NCBI RefSeq assembly: GCF_020531965.1
Contig: NZ_JAJAWH010000002.1
Coordinates: 62,001 to 126,000, forward strand
Reading direction: 5' to 3'
DNA from: Pseudorhizobium xiangyangii
GTDB taxonomy: Bacteria; Pseudomonadota; Alphaproteobacteria; Rhizobiales; Rhizobiaceae
DNA: 64,000 nt
The notes under the pieces are model-generated. The model saw only the letters and a program-made list of their open reading frames with translations, ran no database searches and had not been told where the DNA came from. Shown piece after piece: positions 8,920 through 17,444 of the stretch; position 1 is the first letter of the stretch; the number at the start of each line of letters is the position of its first letter. The translations under genes were made by a program, and so were the position numbers.

Positions 8920-8998
8920 TTATCGCTCAGCCCGGTTTTCGTAAGGTCCAGTCATCGGCCGGGCAATGGCGCTCGGGTCGGATCGAAAGGAAACTGTC

Positions 8999-9280
8999 AT
9001 GAAGAGCCTGGTTCTTGCCGCTGCCTTAGCTTCCCTTGCCCTGGCTTCTACAGCCAAAGCAGACGACGACCACTTCCGTTGCGGCAACGTGCCGATCGCC
9101 GACTGGATGACCGAGGCGGACCTTCGCAGCAAGGTCGTTGCCATGGGTGTCGAGATTCGCAACGTCGAGATCGACGATGGCTGCTACGAAGTGGAAGGAC
9201 GAAACAAGGATGGCCGTGCGGTGGAAATCCGCTTCCACCCTCAGACCGCGGAACAGATTTCCGTTGATGGCGACGATTGA
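8999..9280 (+). CDS. Exported PepSY-domain protein, divergent from the two-component operon
   Basis: A 93-residue protein with a clear signal peptide (KSLVLAAALASLALASTAKA) and a mature PepSY-like region with EIRNVEIDDGCYEVEG and EIRFHPQT. Two cysteines in the mature part could form a disulfide in the periplasm. Start at ATG 8999, with GAAAGGA 8 bases upstream. It diverges from the PepSY-regulator-kinase operon across a short shared intergenic region, so it is a plausible target of that regulator. Function unknown. Confidence 0.85.
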   Translation: MKSLVLAAALASLALASTAKADDDHFRCGNVPIADWMTEADLRSKVVAMGVEIRNVEIDDGCYEVEGRNKDGRAVEIRFHPQTAEQISVDGDD

Positions 9281-9289
9281 TGAAAGAAG

Positions 9290-9316
9290 AAGGGCGACGG
9301 TCTCGCCGTCGCCCTT
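9290..9316. terminator. Bidirectional terminator-like hairpin
   Basis: An 11-base-pair perfect stem (AAGGGCGACGG / CCGTCGCCCTT) with a five-base loop sits between the convergent PepSY gene (stop ends 9280) and the small exported protein (stop at 9329). Only short T runs follow, so it may be a weak terminator. Confidence 0.7.
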
Positions 9317-9328
9317 TGAACCCAGGTA

Positions 9329-9652
9329 CTAGTAGCAGACGCGAGCGCGGTAGGCATCGCCCCATTCGTCCTCGACCCACTCGAAGTGGCAAGGCGGCGC
9401 GTCACGATAATAGGTGCGGCGGTACACCGGCCGGGGCGGCGGCGCGTATTCCGGCTCGACGTAAACCGTGCGCGGCTGCGAGGCGATGGCGCCTCCGATG
9501 AGGCCGCCCGCAATACCCGCTGCGACACCGGGCCAGATGTCGTCATGGTGGTGGCGATCGCGAGCCTGTGCAGTCGGCGCGGTGGCGGCGAGCGCACCTA
9601 TGACGGTAAGGGCAAGAAGCCCCGCAGAAGCGCGTTTATGCATTACGGACAT
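9329..9652 (-). CDS. Small exported protein with Gly-rich region, function unknown
   Basis: A 107-residue protein with a signal peptide (cleavage probably after PTAQA), a His-rich stretch (RDRHHHDD), a glycine-zipper-like GVAAGIAGGLIGGAIAS segment, and a Pro/Tyr-rich part (EPEYAPPPRPVYRRTYY) ending with two cysteines (PPCHFEW, RVCY). This layout recurs in small rhizobial cell-envelope proteins of unknown function. The ATG at 9652 has AAAGGA upstream at good spacing. It stands alone between a convergent PepSY gene and the divergent hybrid kinase. Confidence 0.8.
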   Translation of the reverse strand: MSVMHKRASAGLLALTVIGALAATAPTAQARDRHHHDDIWPGVAAGIAGGLIGGAIASQPRTVYVEPEYAPPPRPVYRRTYYRDAPPCHFEWVEDEWGDAYRARVCY

Positions 9653-9946
9653 GGTCTGTTCCTTTCCCTTTGTTCTCTCAAGGGCACGAACGAGAGTCTC
9701 CCCGGCAAAGGCGGCGGATTGATGGAACGGCGGAGGCTCTTGTCTGAACGGCTGTTCAGCTTGGCGCTGCTTCTGGTTGAACCCGGTCCGTTTTCCTCAG
9801 CCTGTGGCGGGAATTATGGCCGACATGCGGCCTGCATGAGGCCGAACCAAGAAGGAGAGAATCGCGGTCTTCCTTATCCCTCAGGTGGCAAACGCAGGAA
9901 ATATGAATGGCATAAGCGGTGTGGCAAGAACTTGTTAACGCTCGCT

Positions 9947-12900
9947 ATGGTGTTATCGACGGATCAGATGCCTACAGAAGCGCTGCGGCGCGGGCCACAT
10001 CGGTTTGGAGCGGATACGGTGGAGATGCAGGGCGAACTCCTGGGAACGGCGTGCGCGCGGATCGACGATCTGCGGGAGCCGGCGTTCATCAAGGACAGCA
10101 CCCTCAAGTACGTCGCCGTCAACCGCGCATATGCGAAGCTCTACGGGGTTCGCGCCGGTGACCTCGTCGGCCAGACGAGCCGTCAACCATCCCATGGCGA
10201 AGAAGATCCGGAACGCAGGGACAAGGAGTGCCGGGCGCTGATCTTCGGCACAGACGAGACCGTCCGCTGCGGTGAAGCCGACTACGAAATTTCCATCGAG
10301 CGTTTCGTGACCGAAGACGACCAGACCTATCTGTTCGGCTCCTTCACGACAGTATCGGAGACCGGCCATGGGCCGGAGCCGACCGATCGACATGAGGGAG
10401 GAGAACAGATGGGCGAGGGTAGTGCGGCCAGCGATCGCAGTCTGCAGCTCGAGGGCGCGCTGGACCTTCTCGATGTCGGGATCGGCATCTACGACGACAC
10501 CCATGTGCTCATCTATTGCAATGCCCAGCTGACGGACTTCTTCGATTCCTTCGGCGTCCGACTTAAGGCAGGCGTTACCTTCACCGAAATCTGCGAGCAG
10601 GTCTACGACAAGAGCGTCAAGACCAGTCCACGCCTCGCGGGGCGCGGACTCCCCGAGCGTTCCGCCTGGGTTCAGGAGCGGCTCAGGACCTTTGCTCTTC
10701 CCTATTCGGAGGCTGTCGAGCAACTGTCGGACGGGCGCTGGCTGAAGAGCGTCAACAAACGGCTCGACAACGGTCTCGTCATTACCCTGCGATCCGATGT
10801 CAGCGAGTTCAAGGAGCAGGAGCTGCTTCAACGGGCGCAGGTTGCGGAAACGGAGCTGCTGCGCGCTGTTCTGGAAGATCTGCCGGTGCCGGTTTTCGTT
10901 CGCAACAGCGGGCACGAGCTGACCTACGCCAATGCCGCCTACGAGGACATGCTCGGCGCTCCCCGGGACAGCTTTCTCGGAATGACGGAAAGTCAGATGT
11001 TCCCGACCGCGGCCGAACGGTTCCGGCTTGAGAACGATCGCATTCTCGAAGGGGAAGAGATCGAGAAATCCGAGGACATGGAGTTCTCCGATGGCTCGGT
11101 GATCCCCGTCATCACCCATCTGCGTCGCATCACGACGCATGATGGCGCGCACCATCTTGTCGGTTCGCGGATGAACGTATCCCTCATCAAGGAGGCGCAG
11201 AGAAAGGTCGAGAAGCTCCACAAGGACATGCAGACCATCATGCATGCCGTCCCGGTGGGCATCGGTATTCTTGATGGCGATTTCGTTTTCGAATATGCAA
11301 ACCCTGCCTTCTACAGCTTCTGGGATGCGGGCGAGCAGTTCGAACTGGTTGGCCGGTCTTACCGGGATTTCCTGAGAGTCAATTTTGCCCACGGGATCTA
11401 TGCCGATAGCGGCAAGTCGTTCGACGCGATTTACAGCCAGCGCATCTCCGACCTGACGCAGGAGGGCGAAAAGCCGCCGATCGAGGTGCGCAGCGCCCAA
11501 GGTCGTGTCATTCTCATCTCCGGCACCCGGCTCTCCGGCGAAAAGCTGCTTCTCAGCTACATGGACATTACCGCGATCCGGAAGCGCGACGAGGAGGCGA
11601 AGGCCGCGCAACAGGCCCTCGAACGTCAGGACGCCCTGATGCGTGAGGCCACCAGCGCAATGTCGCAGGGCCTTCTCGTCCTGCACGACGGAACCATCGT
11701 CTTTTCCAACAACGCCCTGTCGGCGATGCTGGAAGTTCCCGAGAGCTTCAGTGCTCCCGGCGCGCTCTGGCGGGACGTGTTCCGCTTCTGCGTCAAGCGC
11801 GGCGATCTCGGTCCCGCCGACGAAGCAATGGAAATGCTTCGGACCTGGGAGGAGAACGTCAGCGCCGGCAACTCGGTCTCCGCGACCTTCTGCGTCGAGG
11901 GCCGAAAATGGGTTCAGGTCGAGGCAAACCTCAGCGGTAGCGACCACTGGCTTGCCGTCTTTACCGACGTTACGGAGATCCAGGAGCGCGAGACAGAACT
12001 CAGGCGCCTCGTCCAGCGCGCCGAGGCCGCCGACAAGGCGAAGTCCGAATTCCTCGCCAATATGAGCCACGAGATCCGCACCCCGATGAACGGCGTGCTG
12101 GGCATGGCCGAACTGCTCGCAAAGTCCAACCTCGATACCCGCCAGAAGACGTTCATCGACATTATCGTCAAGTCGGGCAATGCGCTGCTGACCATCATTA
12201 ACGACATCCTCGACTTCTCGAAGATCGATGCGGGCCAGATGAAGCTGCGCAAGGCGCCGTTCGATCCCGTCGAGGCGATCGAGGATGTGGCGACGCTTCT
12301 GTCGTCCTCGGCCGCCGAAAAGGACATCGAACTCATCGTCCGGGGTGACGCTTCGGTCAAGGAAACGGTGCTCGGCGACGCGGGCCGCTTCCGGCAGATC
12401 ATCACCAATCTTGTCGGCAACGCGGTCAAGTTCACCGAAAAGGGGCATGTCTTCATAGACCTGCATTCGGAGCCGCTGGCTGACGGCGAGATGATGCTGA
12501 GCGTGCGGATCGAAGATACCGGTCTCGGCATTCCCGACGAAAAACTGAGATCGGTGTTCGAGAAATTCTCGCAGGTCGACACCTCATCCACCCGTCGCCA
12601 TGAAGGCACCGGCCTCGGCCTTGCCATCACCGCCGGTCTCGTCGAGCTGTTCGGCGGCTATATCGACGTGGCGAGCGATGTCGGAAAAGGCTCGGTCTTT
12701 ACCGTGCACCTCCCGTTCCGCGTCGTCAGCGAACGCAGCAACAACACGGTGCTTCCGGTCAATACGCTTGGCGCGCGGGTTCTGGTCGTCGATGACAATG
12801 CCGTCAATCGCCGCATCCTGACGGAGCAGCTCACCATGTGGGGCTTCGACACGGTCGCTGCCGACGGCGGGGCCGAGGGCTTTGCGGTGCTGGGCGAGGC

Positions 12901-13666
12901 GGCGCGCCTCGGCATCTCCATCGATGCGATCGTACTCGACTATCACATGCCGGAGATGAACGGTCTGGATGTCGCGAGCCACCTGCGGGCGGACCACCGT
13001 TTCGCCGATGTCGGCATCGTGTTCCTCACCTCGATGGACATGGCCGGCGACGAGAGCATCTTCTCCGAGTTGAACATCCAGGCACACCTGATGAAGCCGG
13101 CGCGCGCCAATCTCCTGCGCACCACGATCATCGATGTGGTGCGCTCGGTGCGGACGAGGCGCCGCAGTGAAGCAGTTCCTGTCGGCGCGAAAGCGGTGTC
13201 GGTCGAGCCGGCAACTCTGCCGCAGCGACCTGTCTCAGCGGTCTCGACGCCTGTCGTCCAGTCCCTTCCGGCACTCGACGTGCTGGTCGCCGAAGACAAC
13301 GAGGTGAACCAGATCGTCTTTACCCAGATCCTCCAGGGAACCGGCTGGCGTTTCGAGATCGTCGAGAATGGTGCCAGGGCCGTCGAGGCCTGGCAGGAGA
13401 AGGACCCGGCCCTCATCCTCATGGACGTTTCGATGCCGGTCATGAACGGACATCAGGCGACAGAGAAGATCCGGGAGATCGAGCAGCAGCGCGGCGGCCA
13501 CGTCCCGATCATCGGCGTCACGGCCCATGCGCTAGAGAGCGACAGGGAACTCTGCATCAAGGCCGGCATGGACGACTATATGTCAAAGCCCATCAGCCCG
13601 GAACTGCTCGAACAGAAGATCAAGGCCTGGCTCGGGGAACCATCGACCTCCATGTCGGCGCGCTAG
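9947..13666 (+). CDS. Multi-PAS hybrid histidine kinase with two receiver domains
   Basis: About 1239 residues. No signal peptide or membrane helix is seen, so it is probably cytoplasmic. Successive PAS-like domains occupy the first 690 residues (recognisable at EPAFIKDSTLKYVAVNRAY, GVGIY-like GIGIYDDTH, VPVFVRNSGHELTYANAAY, VGIGILDGDFVFEYANPAF and SQGLLVLHDGTIVFSNNAL). Then come HisKA with His708 in ANMSHEIRTPMNG, the ATPase domain, receiver 1 (VVDDN, Asp998 in DYHMPEMNG) and receiver 2 (AEDNEVN, Asp1160 in MDVSMPVMNG). The open frame extends to 9386, but that part runs antisense to the neighbouring gene and lacks a domain; ATG 9947 is my choice, with 9968 and 10025 as alternatives. Two receivers suggest a phosphorelay. 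Confidence 0.88.
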   Translation: MVLSTDQMPTEALRRGPHRFGADTVEMQGELLGTACARIDDLREPAFIKDSTLKYVAVNRAYAKLYGVRAGDLVGQTSRQPSHGEEDPERRDKECRALIFGTDETVRCGEADYEISIERFVTEDDQTYLFGSFTTVSETGHGPEPTDRHEGGEQMGEGSAASDRSLQLEGALDLLDVGIGIYDDTHVLIYCNAQLTDFFDSFGVRLKAGVTFTEICEQVYDKSVKTSPRLAGRGLPERSAWVQERLRTFALPYSEAVEQLSDGRWLKSVNKRLDNGLVITLRSDVSEFKEQELLQRAQVAETELLRAVLEDLPVPVFVRNSGHELTYANAAYEDMLGAPRDSFLGMTESQMFPTAAERFRLENDRILEGEEIEKSEDMEFSDGSVIPVITHLRRITTHDGAHHLVGSRMNVSLIKEAQRKVEKLHKDMQTIMHAVPVGIGILDGDFVFEYANPAFYSFWDAGEQFELVGRSYRDFLRVNFAHGIYADSGKSFDAIYSQRISDLTQEGEKPPIEVRSAQGRVILISGTRLSGEKLLLSYMDITAIRKRDEEAKAAQQALERQDALMREATSAMSQGLLVLHDGTIVFSNNALSAMLEVPESFSAPGALWRDVFRFCVKRGDLGPADEAMEMLRTWEENVSAGNSVSATFCVEGRKWVQVEANLSGSDHWLAVFTDVTEIQERETELRRLVQRAEAADKAKSEFLANMSHEIRTPMNGVLGMAELLAKSNLDTRQKTFIDIIVKSGNALLTIINDILDFSKIDAGQMKLRKAPFDPVEAIEDVATLLSSSAAEKDIELIVRGDASVKETVLGDAGRFRQIITNLVGNAVKFTEKGHVFIDLHSEPLADGEMMLSVRIEDTGLGIPDEKLRSVFEKFSQVDTSSTRRHEGTGLGLAITAGLVELFGGYIDVASDVGKGSVFTVHLPFRVVSERSNNTVLPVNTLGARVLVVDDNAVNRRILTEQLTMWGFDTVAADGGAEGFAVLGEAARLGISIDAIVLDYHMPEMNGLDVASHLRADHRFADVGIVFLTSMDMAGDESIFSELNIQAHLMKPARANLLRTTIIDVVRSVRTRRRSEAVPVGAKAVSVEPATLPQRPVSAVSTPVVQSLPALDVLVAEDNEVNQIVFTQILQGTGWRFEIVENGARAVEAWQEKDPALILMDVSMPVMNGHQATEKIREIEQQRGGHVPIIGVTAHALESDRELCIKAGMDDYMSKPISPELLEQKIKAWLGEPSTSMSAR

Positions 13667-14373
13667 GACGCTTTGCGGCCGCACAACATCTCACGCTTGC
13701 CGGCAAAGCCTGGCCGCCGTTCGACCGCGTATCCCGCTCCCTGCAGGTTTCGCCGCACGAAGCCCGCCGCCGCATAGGTGGCGAAGCTGCCTGCGGGGAC
13801 CGTCCTGTCATGGATTGCCTGCATCAGGCCCTGTGACCACATGTCCGGATTGCGAGCCGGCGCAAAGCCGTCGAGGAACCAGGCATCGAAATCGGGCTGT
13901 TCGGCGGTGACGCCGTCGAAGGCCGGGCCGACGATGACCGTCAGCTTGGTCTGCTCGTCCACGACGATCTCCACGCGTCCTGCCGGCTCATCCGGCCATG
14001 CCGCCACCAGCGCCTGCCGCTCCGCATCGATCTCGGACCAATGGGCGAGGGCGCGGCCGATCTCCTCGGCGCGCATGGGATAGAGCTCGAAGGACGTGAA
14101 ATGCAATCTGGTCCCGGGACGTCGGGCGAGCTTCCACTGCCGCCAGGTTTCGCAGAAGTTCAGGCCGGTGCCGAAGCCCAGTTCGCCGATCCGGAACGTC
14201 TCGGACGTCTCCCAGCGCTGCGGCAAACCGTTACCGGCAAGGAAGACATGGCCGCATTCCAGGCGCCCGTCGCTGCGACAATAAAAGTGATCGCCAAACT
14301 GCTTCGAGTAGGGCATATCGCCCTCATGCCAATCGAGGCCATCGTCGGCCGTAGGGGAAATCTCTTCGCTCAT
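13663..14373 (-). CDS. mnmD: tRNA 5-methylaminomethyl-2-thiouridine methyltransferase
   Basis: A 236-residue MnmD, the methyltransferase half of MnmC. It starts SEEIS..GLDWHEGDMPYSKQFGDHFY and has the SAM-binding RIGELGFGTGLNFCETW motif, then DAWFLDGFAPARNPDMWS, characteristic of the family, and a C-terminal RNLQGAGYAVERRPGFAGKREM. It makes the last methylation of mnm5s2U at the tRNA wobble position. The stop codon overlaps the convergent hybrid kinase stop inside CTAG, and the start codon overlaps the divergent FAD oxidase start inside CATG. In E. coli both activities are fused in one protein; here they are split. Confidence 0.92.
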   Translation of the reverse strand: MSEEISPTADDGLDWHEGDMPYSKQFGDHFYCRSDGRLECGHVFLAGNGLPQRWETSETFRIGELGFGTGLNFCETWRQWKLARRPGTRLHFTSFELYPMRAEEIGRALAHWSEIDAERQALVAAWPDEPAGRVEIVVDEQTKLTVIVGPAFDGVTAEQPDFDAWFLDGFAPARNPDMWSQGLMQAIHDRTVPAGSFATYAAAGFVRRNLQGAGYAVERRPGFAGKREMLCGRKAS

Positions 14374-15592
14374 GGCCACAGCCGATAATCCCGCAGAACG
14401 CACCGGTCAATCTGTTCTTCAGGCGCTTCCAGCATCCGTCAATCTCGTCATCGTCGGCGGCGGCGTCATGGGCCTGTGGGCCGCCGTGAAGGCAGACCGC
14501 ATCGGCATACGGACATTGCTGGTCGATGCCGGGCGGATCGGCAGCGGTGCGAGCGGCGGCCTGTTGGGCGCGCTGATGCCCCACACGCCGGATCGCTGGA
14601 CGGACAAGAAGCAGTTCCAGTTCGACGCGCTGGTCTCGCTGGAGGCGGAGATCGCCGGGATCGAGGCGGCGACCGGCCTTTCCACCGGCTACCGCCGCTC
14701 CGGCCGGCTGATTCCGCTGCCGAAGCCGCACCTGCGCGAGATCGCGCTGCGCCACGCGGCAGACGCGGGCGATCATTGGCAGGCGGATGGCCGCGATTTC
14801 GAATGGAGCGTTGTCGACAACGCGTCCGATGCCTGCGGGCTCGATCCCGAGTTCACGGCAGGGGGACTGATACACGAGACGCTGTCGGGCCGGGTGTCGC
14901 CGCGCCTTCTGACGGCAGCGCTTGCCCGCTGTCTTTCCCTGTCCAGGCACGTCCGGGTCATCGAAGAAATGGGAGTGGCGGAGATCGACCCGTCTCGAGG
15001 CCGCATTCGCTTCGTCAACGACGAGAGCACATCCTTCGGTCACTGCATCGCTTCGGCGGGCCACCAGTCCTTCCCGCTGCTTCAGCGGTTTGCGCCGGGC
15101 ACCGGTGTCGCGCTCGGCCGGCCGGTCAAGGGGCAGGCGGCCCTGCTTGACGCTCCCGGTGTCGATCCCGCGCAACCGGTGCTTTTCCTGAACGGTCTTT
15201 ACGTCGTGCCGCACGATGATGGCAGGGTGGCCGTCGGCAGCACGAGCGAGGAGGAGTTCGACGATCCCCGCGCGACCGACGGGAAGCTCGATGACGTGCT
15301 CATGCGGGCGCGTGCGCTCGTTCCGGCATTGCGCGACGCAGCGGTTGTCGAACGCTGGGCTGGCTTGCGGCCGAAGGCTGTCGGCCGCGAACCGATGGTC
15401 GGTCCGCATCCGGATCATTCACGTCTCGTGGCGCTGACCGGCGGCTTCAAGGTGAGCTTCGGCCTTGCCCACAAGCTGGCCGATGCGGCGCTCGCTGCGG
15501 TCGAGGGCCGGGAAGCCTCTGTACCCCCGTCATTCACCTTCACCAGCCACCTTGAGGTCGCAGCGACGAAGCGCGCGGTGGCCGAAGACTAG
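14372..15592 (+). CDS. FAD-dependent oxidoreductase, MnmC oxidase-like
   Basis: A 406-residue DAO-family flavoprotein. The FAD-binding Rossmann motif is VNLVIVGGGVMGLWAA (about residue 27) followed by GRIGSGASGGLLGALMPH, and the C-terminal flavin segment is VALTGGFKVSFGLAHKLAD. The family resemblance is to the oxidase domain of MnmC, which cleaves the carboxymethyl group from cmnm5s2U in tRNA, and the divergent neighbour is mnmD. That assignment is likely but a glycine or D-amino-acid oxidase cannot be excluded by eye. The next internal Met lies inside the Rossmann fold, so the start at 14372, overlapping the mnmD start, is probably real. Confidence 0.85.
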   Translation: MATADNPAERTGQSVLQALPASVNLVIVGGGVMGLWAAVKADRIGIRTLLVDAGRIGSGASGGLLGALMPHTPDRWTDKKQFQFDALVSLEAEIAGIEAATGLSTGYRRSGRLIPLPKPHLREIALRHAADAGDHWQADGRDFEWSVVDNASDACGLDPEFTAGGLIHETLSGRVSPRLLTAALARCLSLSRHVRVIEEMGVAEIDPSRGRIRFVNDESTSFGHCIASAGHQSFPLLQRFAPGTGVALGRPVKGQAALLDAPGVDPAQPVLFLNGLYVVPHDDGRVAVGSTSEEEFDDPRATDGKLDDVLMRARALVPALRDAAVVERWAGLRPKAVGREPMVGPHPDHSRLVALTGGFKVSFGLAHKLADAALAAVEGREASVPPSFTFTSHLEVAATKRAVAED

Positions 15593-15657
15593 CGAAGCAT
15601 CTCGACAGCGCCGGAACGGGTGCGCTACCGTCACCGCCGGTCTTACAGGGTGATTTG

Positions 15658-16584
15658 ATGTCCGCGCACGATTATTCCCGCAATCTCATTGGCTACGGCC
15701 GCAACACTCCCGATCCGAGATGGCCGGGCGGCGCGCATGTCGCCGTGCAGTTCGTGATCAATTATGAGGAGGGCGGCGAAAGCTGCGTCCTCGACGGCGA
15801 TCCGGCGTCGGAATGCCTTCTGTCGGAAATTGTCGGCGCGCAGCCGTGGCCTGGCCAGCGCAACCTCAACATGGAGTCGATCTATGAGTACGGCTCGCGC
15901 GCCGGCTTCTGGCGCCTGTGGCGAATGTTCACCGAGCTCAAGGTGCAGACGACCGTCTATGGCGTGACGCTCGCCATGGCGCGAAACCCGGAAGCCGTCG
16001 CGGCGATGAAGGAAGCGGGCTGGGAGATCGCCAGCCACGGCTATCGCTGGCTGGAATACAAGGATTTCCCGCTCGACAAGGAGCGCGAGCACATCCGCGA
16101 GGCGGTGCGCCTGCACACGGAAGTCACGGGCGAGCGACCCTACGGCATGTACCAGGGCAAGCCGTCCGACAACACGCTGCGGCTCGTCATGGAGGAGGGC
16201 GGTTTTCTCTACTCGTCCGACTCCTATGCGGACGATCTGCCGTTCTGGGTGCCCGGCCTCGATGGCAAGCCGTTCCTGATCATCCCCTATACGCTCGACA
16301 CCAACGACATGCGGTTTGCCACGCCGCAGGGCTTCAATTCCGGCGACCAGTTCTTCGCCTACCTGAAGGACGCGTTCGACGTGCTCTACGAGGAAGGCAG
16401 GCAAGGTGCGCCGAAAATGATGTCGGTTGGTCTCCACTGCCGCCTTGTGGGGCGTCCCGGTCGCGCGGCGGCGCTTCGCCGCTTCGTCGAATACGTACTT
16501 TCCCATGACAAGGTCTGGATCCCGCAGCGGATCGAGATCGCCCGCCACTGGCACGAACATCACAAGCCGGGAGACCAGCCGTGA
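15658..16584 (+). CDS. puuE: Allantoinase, polysaccharide-deacetylase type
   Basis: A 308-residue NodB-fold hydrolase of the PuuE type. The start RNLIGYGRNTPDPRWPGGA and FVINYEEGGE are typical, as are EIASHGYRWLEY and PYGMYQGKPSDNT. PuuE hydrolyses allantoin to allantoate without the usual metal centre of the amidohydrolase allantoinases. I take ATG 15658 (a TTG at 15655 also exists). The stop overlaps the next start (GTGA), so puuE and uraD are translationally coupled. It stands first in a run of purine-degradation genes. Confidence 0.93.
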   Translation: MSAHDYSRNLIGYGRNTPDPRWPGGAHVAVQFVINYEEGGESCVLDGDPASECLLSEIVGAQPWPGQRNLNMESIYEYGSRAGFWRLWRMFTELKVQTTVYGVTLAMARNPEAVAAMKEAGWEIASHGYRWLEYKDFPLDKEREHIREAVRLHTEVTGERPYGMYQGKPSDNTLRLVMEEGGFLYSSDSYADDLPFWVPGLDGKPFLIIPYTLDTNDMRFATPQGFNSGDQFFAYLKDAFDVLYEEGRQGAPKMMSVGLHCRLVGRPGRAAALRRFVEYVLSHDKVWIPQRIEIARHWHEHHKPGDQP

Positions 16585-17078
16585 CCGCCCGCGACGATTT
16601 CATCGCACGCTTCGGCGGCGTGTTCGAGCATTCGCCGTTCATCGCCGAGCGGGCCTATGACGGCGGATTGATCTTCGTTCCGCTGACGGCGAAGGGCGTT
16701 CATCAGGCGCTGGTCTCGGTTTTCCGCACCGCGTCCCGCGAGGAACGGCTGGGCGTGCTGCGCGCCCATCCCGATCTTGCGGGCAAGCTGGCGATTGCCG
16801 GTGAACTGACGGAGGACAGCCGCAAGGAGCAGGCGGGTGCGGGGCTCGATCGTCTTACGCCGCAGGAGCATACCCGCTTCACCGAGCTCAACACGGCTTA
16901 TATCGAAAAATTCGGCTTCCCGTTCATCGTCGCGGTGAAGGGGCTAGATAGGAAAGACATCCTCGCTGCCTTCGAAAAACGCATCGGTAACAGCGCTGAC
17001 GACGAGTTCGAGACGGCCGCGGCACAGGTCGAGCGGATCGCCGGCCTGCGGCTAGCAGCACTCCTGCCCGAGGGGTGA
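16581..17078 (+). CDS. uraD: OHCU decarboxylase
   Basis: A 165-residue 2-oxo-4-hydroxy-4-carboxy-5-ureidoimidazoline decarboxylase. The catalytic histidine is in LRAHPDLAGKLA and the family signature continues with SRKEQAGAGLDRLT and KFGFPFIVAVKG. It gives (S)-allantoin from the HiuH product. It starts with GTG inside the puuE stop codon. The C-terminus is followed by about 75 bases and then by the inserted MNT gene. Confidence 0.94.
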   Translation: MTARDDFIARFGGVFEHSPFIAERAYDGGLIFVPLTAKGVHQALVSVFRTASREERLGVLRAHPDLAGKLAIAGELTEDSRKEQAGAGLDRLTPQEHTRFTELNTAYIEKFGFPFIVAVKGLDRKDILAAFEKRIGNSADDEFETAAAQVERIAGLRLAALLPEG

Positions 17079-17153
17079 GGGGACGATCGTTCGCCAGTGC
17101 TTTCTAAGCCACATGCTCTCCGTTATACTATTGGGATCAGGAGTGATTTCGGC

Positions 17154-17444
17154 ATGAGACCCTCGGAAGCGCTGAACAAGAACCGATCCGTCATCAGAGA
17201 GATCGTCGCCCGTCGACGGGTTTCCAATCCACGGGTCTACGGGTCGGTCTTGCGCGGTGAAGATCGCCCAGGCAGCGACCTCGATATCCTGGTGGATCCT
17301 TCGCCTGACACGAACCTGCTGACCCTTGGCGGGTTGGAGGGGGACCTTTCGGACGCTCTCGGCATCCGGGTAGACGTGAAGGTCCCTGGAGATTTTCCTC
17401 CTGCCGTGCGCGCCCGCATCATGGCGGAAGCGGTCGCCGTATGA
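17154..17444 (+). CDS. MNT-type minimal nucleotidyltransferase (antitoxin of a HEPN/MNT pair)
   Basis: A 96-residue minimal nucleotidyltransferase. The active-site signature VYGSVLRGEDRPGSDLDILVD (GSxxRG and DLD) is intact, with the third acidic residue in RVDVKV. In studied HEPN/MNT modules this protein is the antitoxin and adds AMP groups to a tyrosine near the catalytic motif of the HEPN ribonuclease. AGGAG lies upstream of ATG 17154. Its stop overlaps the HEPN start (ATGA). Codon use looks less GC-rich than the purine genes on both sides, suggesting that the pair was acquired by transfer. Confidence 0.88.
   Translation: MRPSEALNKNRSVIREIVARRRVSNPRVYGSVLRGEDRPGSDLDILVDPSPDTNLLTLGGLEGDLSDALGIRVDVKVPGDFPPAVRARIMAEAVAV

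Noticed and set aside
9386-9946. N-terminal extension of the hybrid kinase
   Set aside because: It runs antisense over a signal-peptide gene with its own ribosome binding site and shows no PAS or membrane domain.
9953-12466. Long minus-strand open frame opposite the hybrid histidine kinase
   Set aside because: Shadow of the PAS-kinase gene; composition is low-complexity and without domains.
17079-17153. Mobile element boundary before the MNT gene
   Set aside because: No inverted or direct repeats, transposase fragment or target-site duplication seen around the MNT/HEPN pair.
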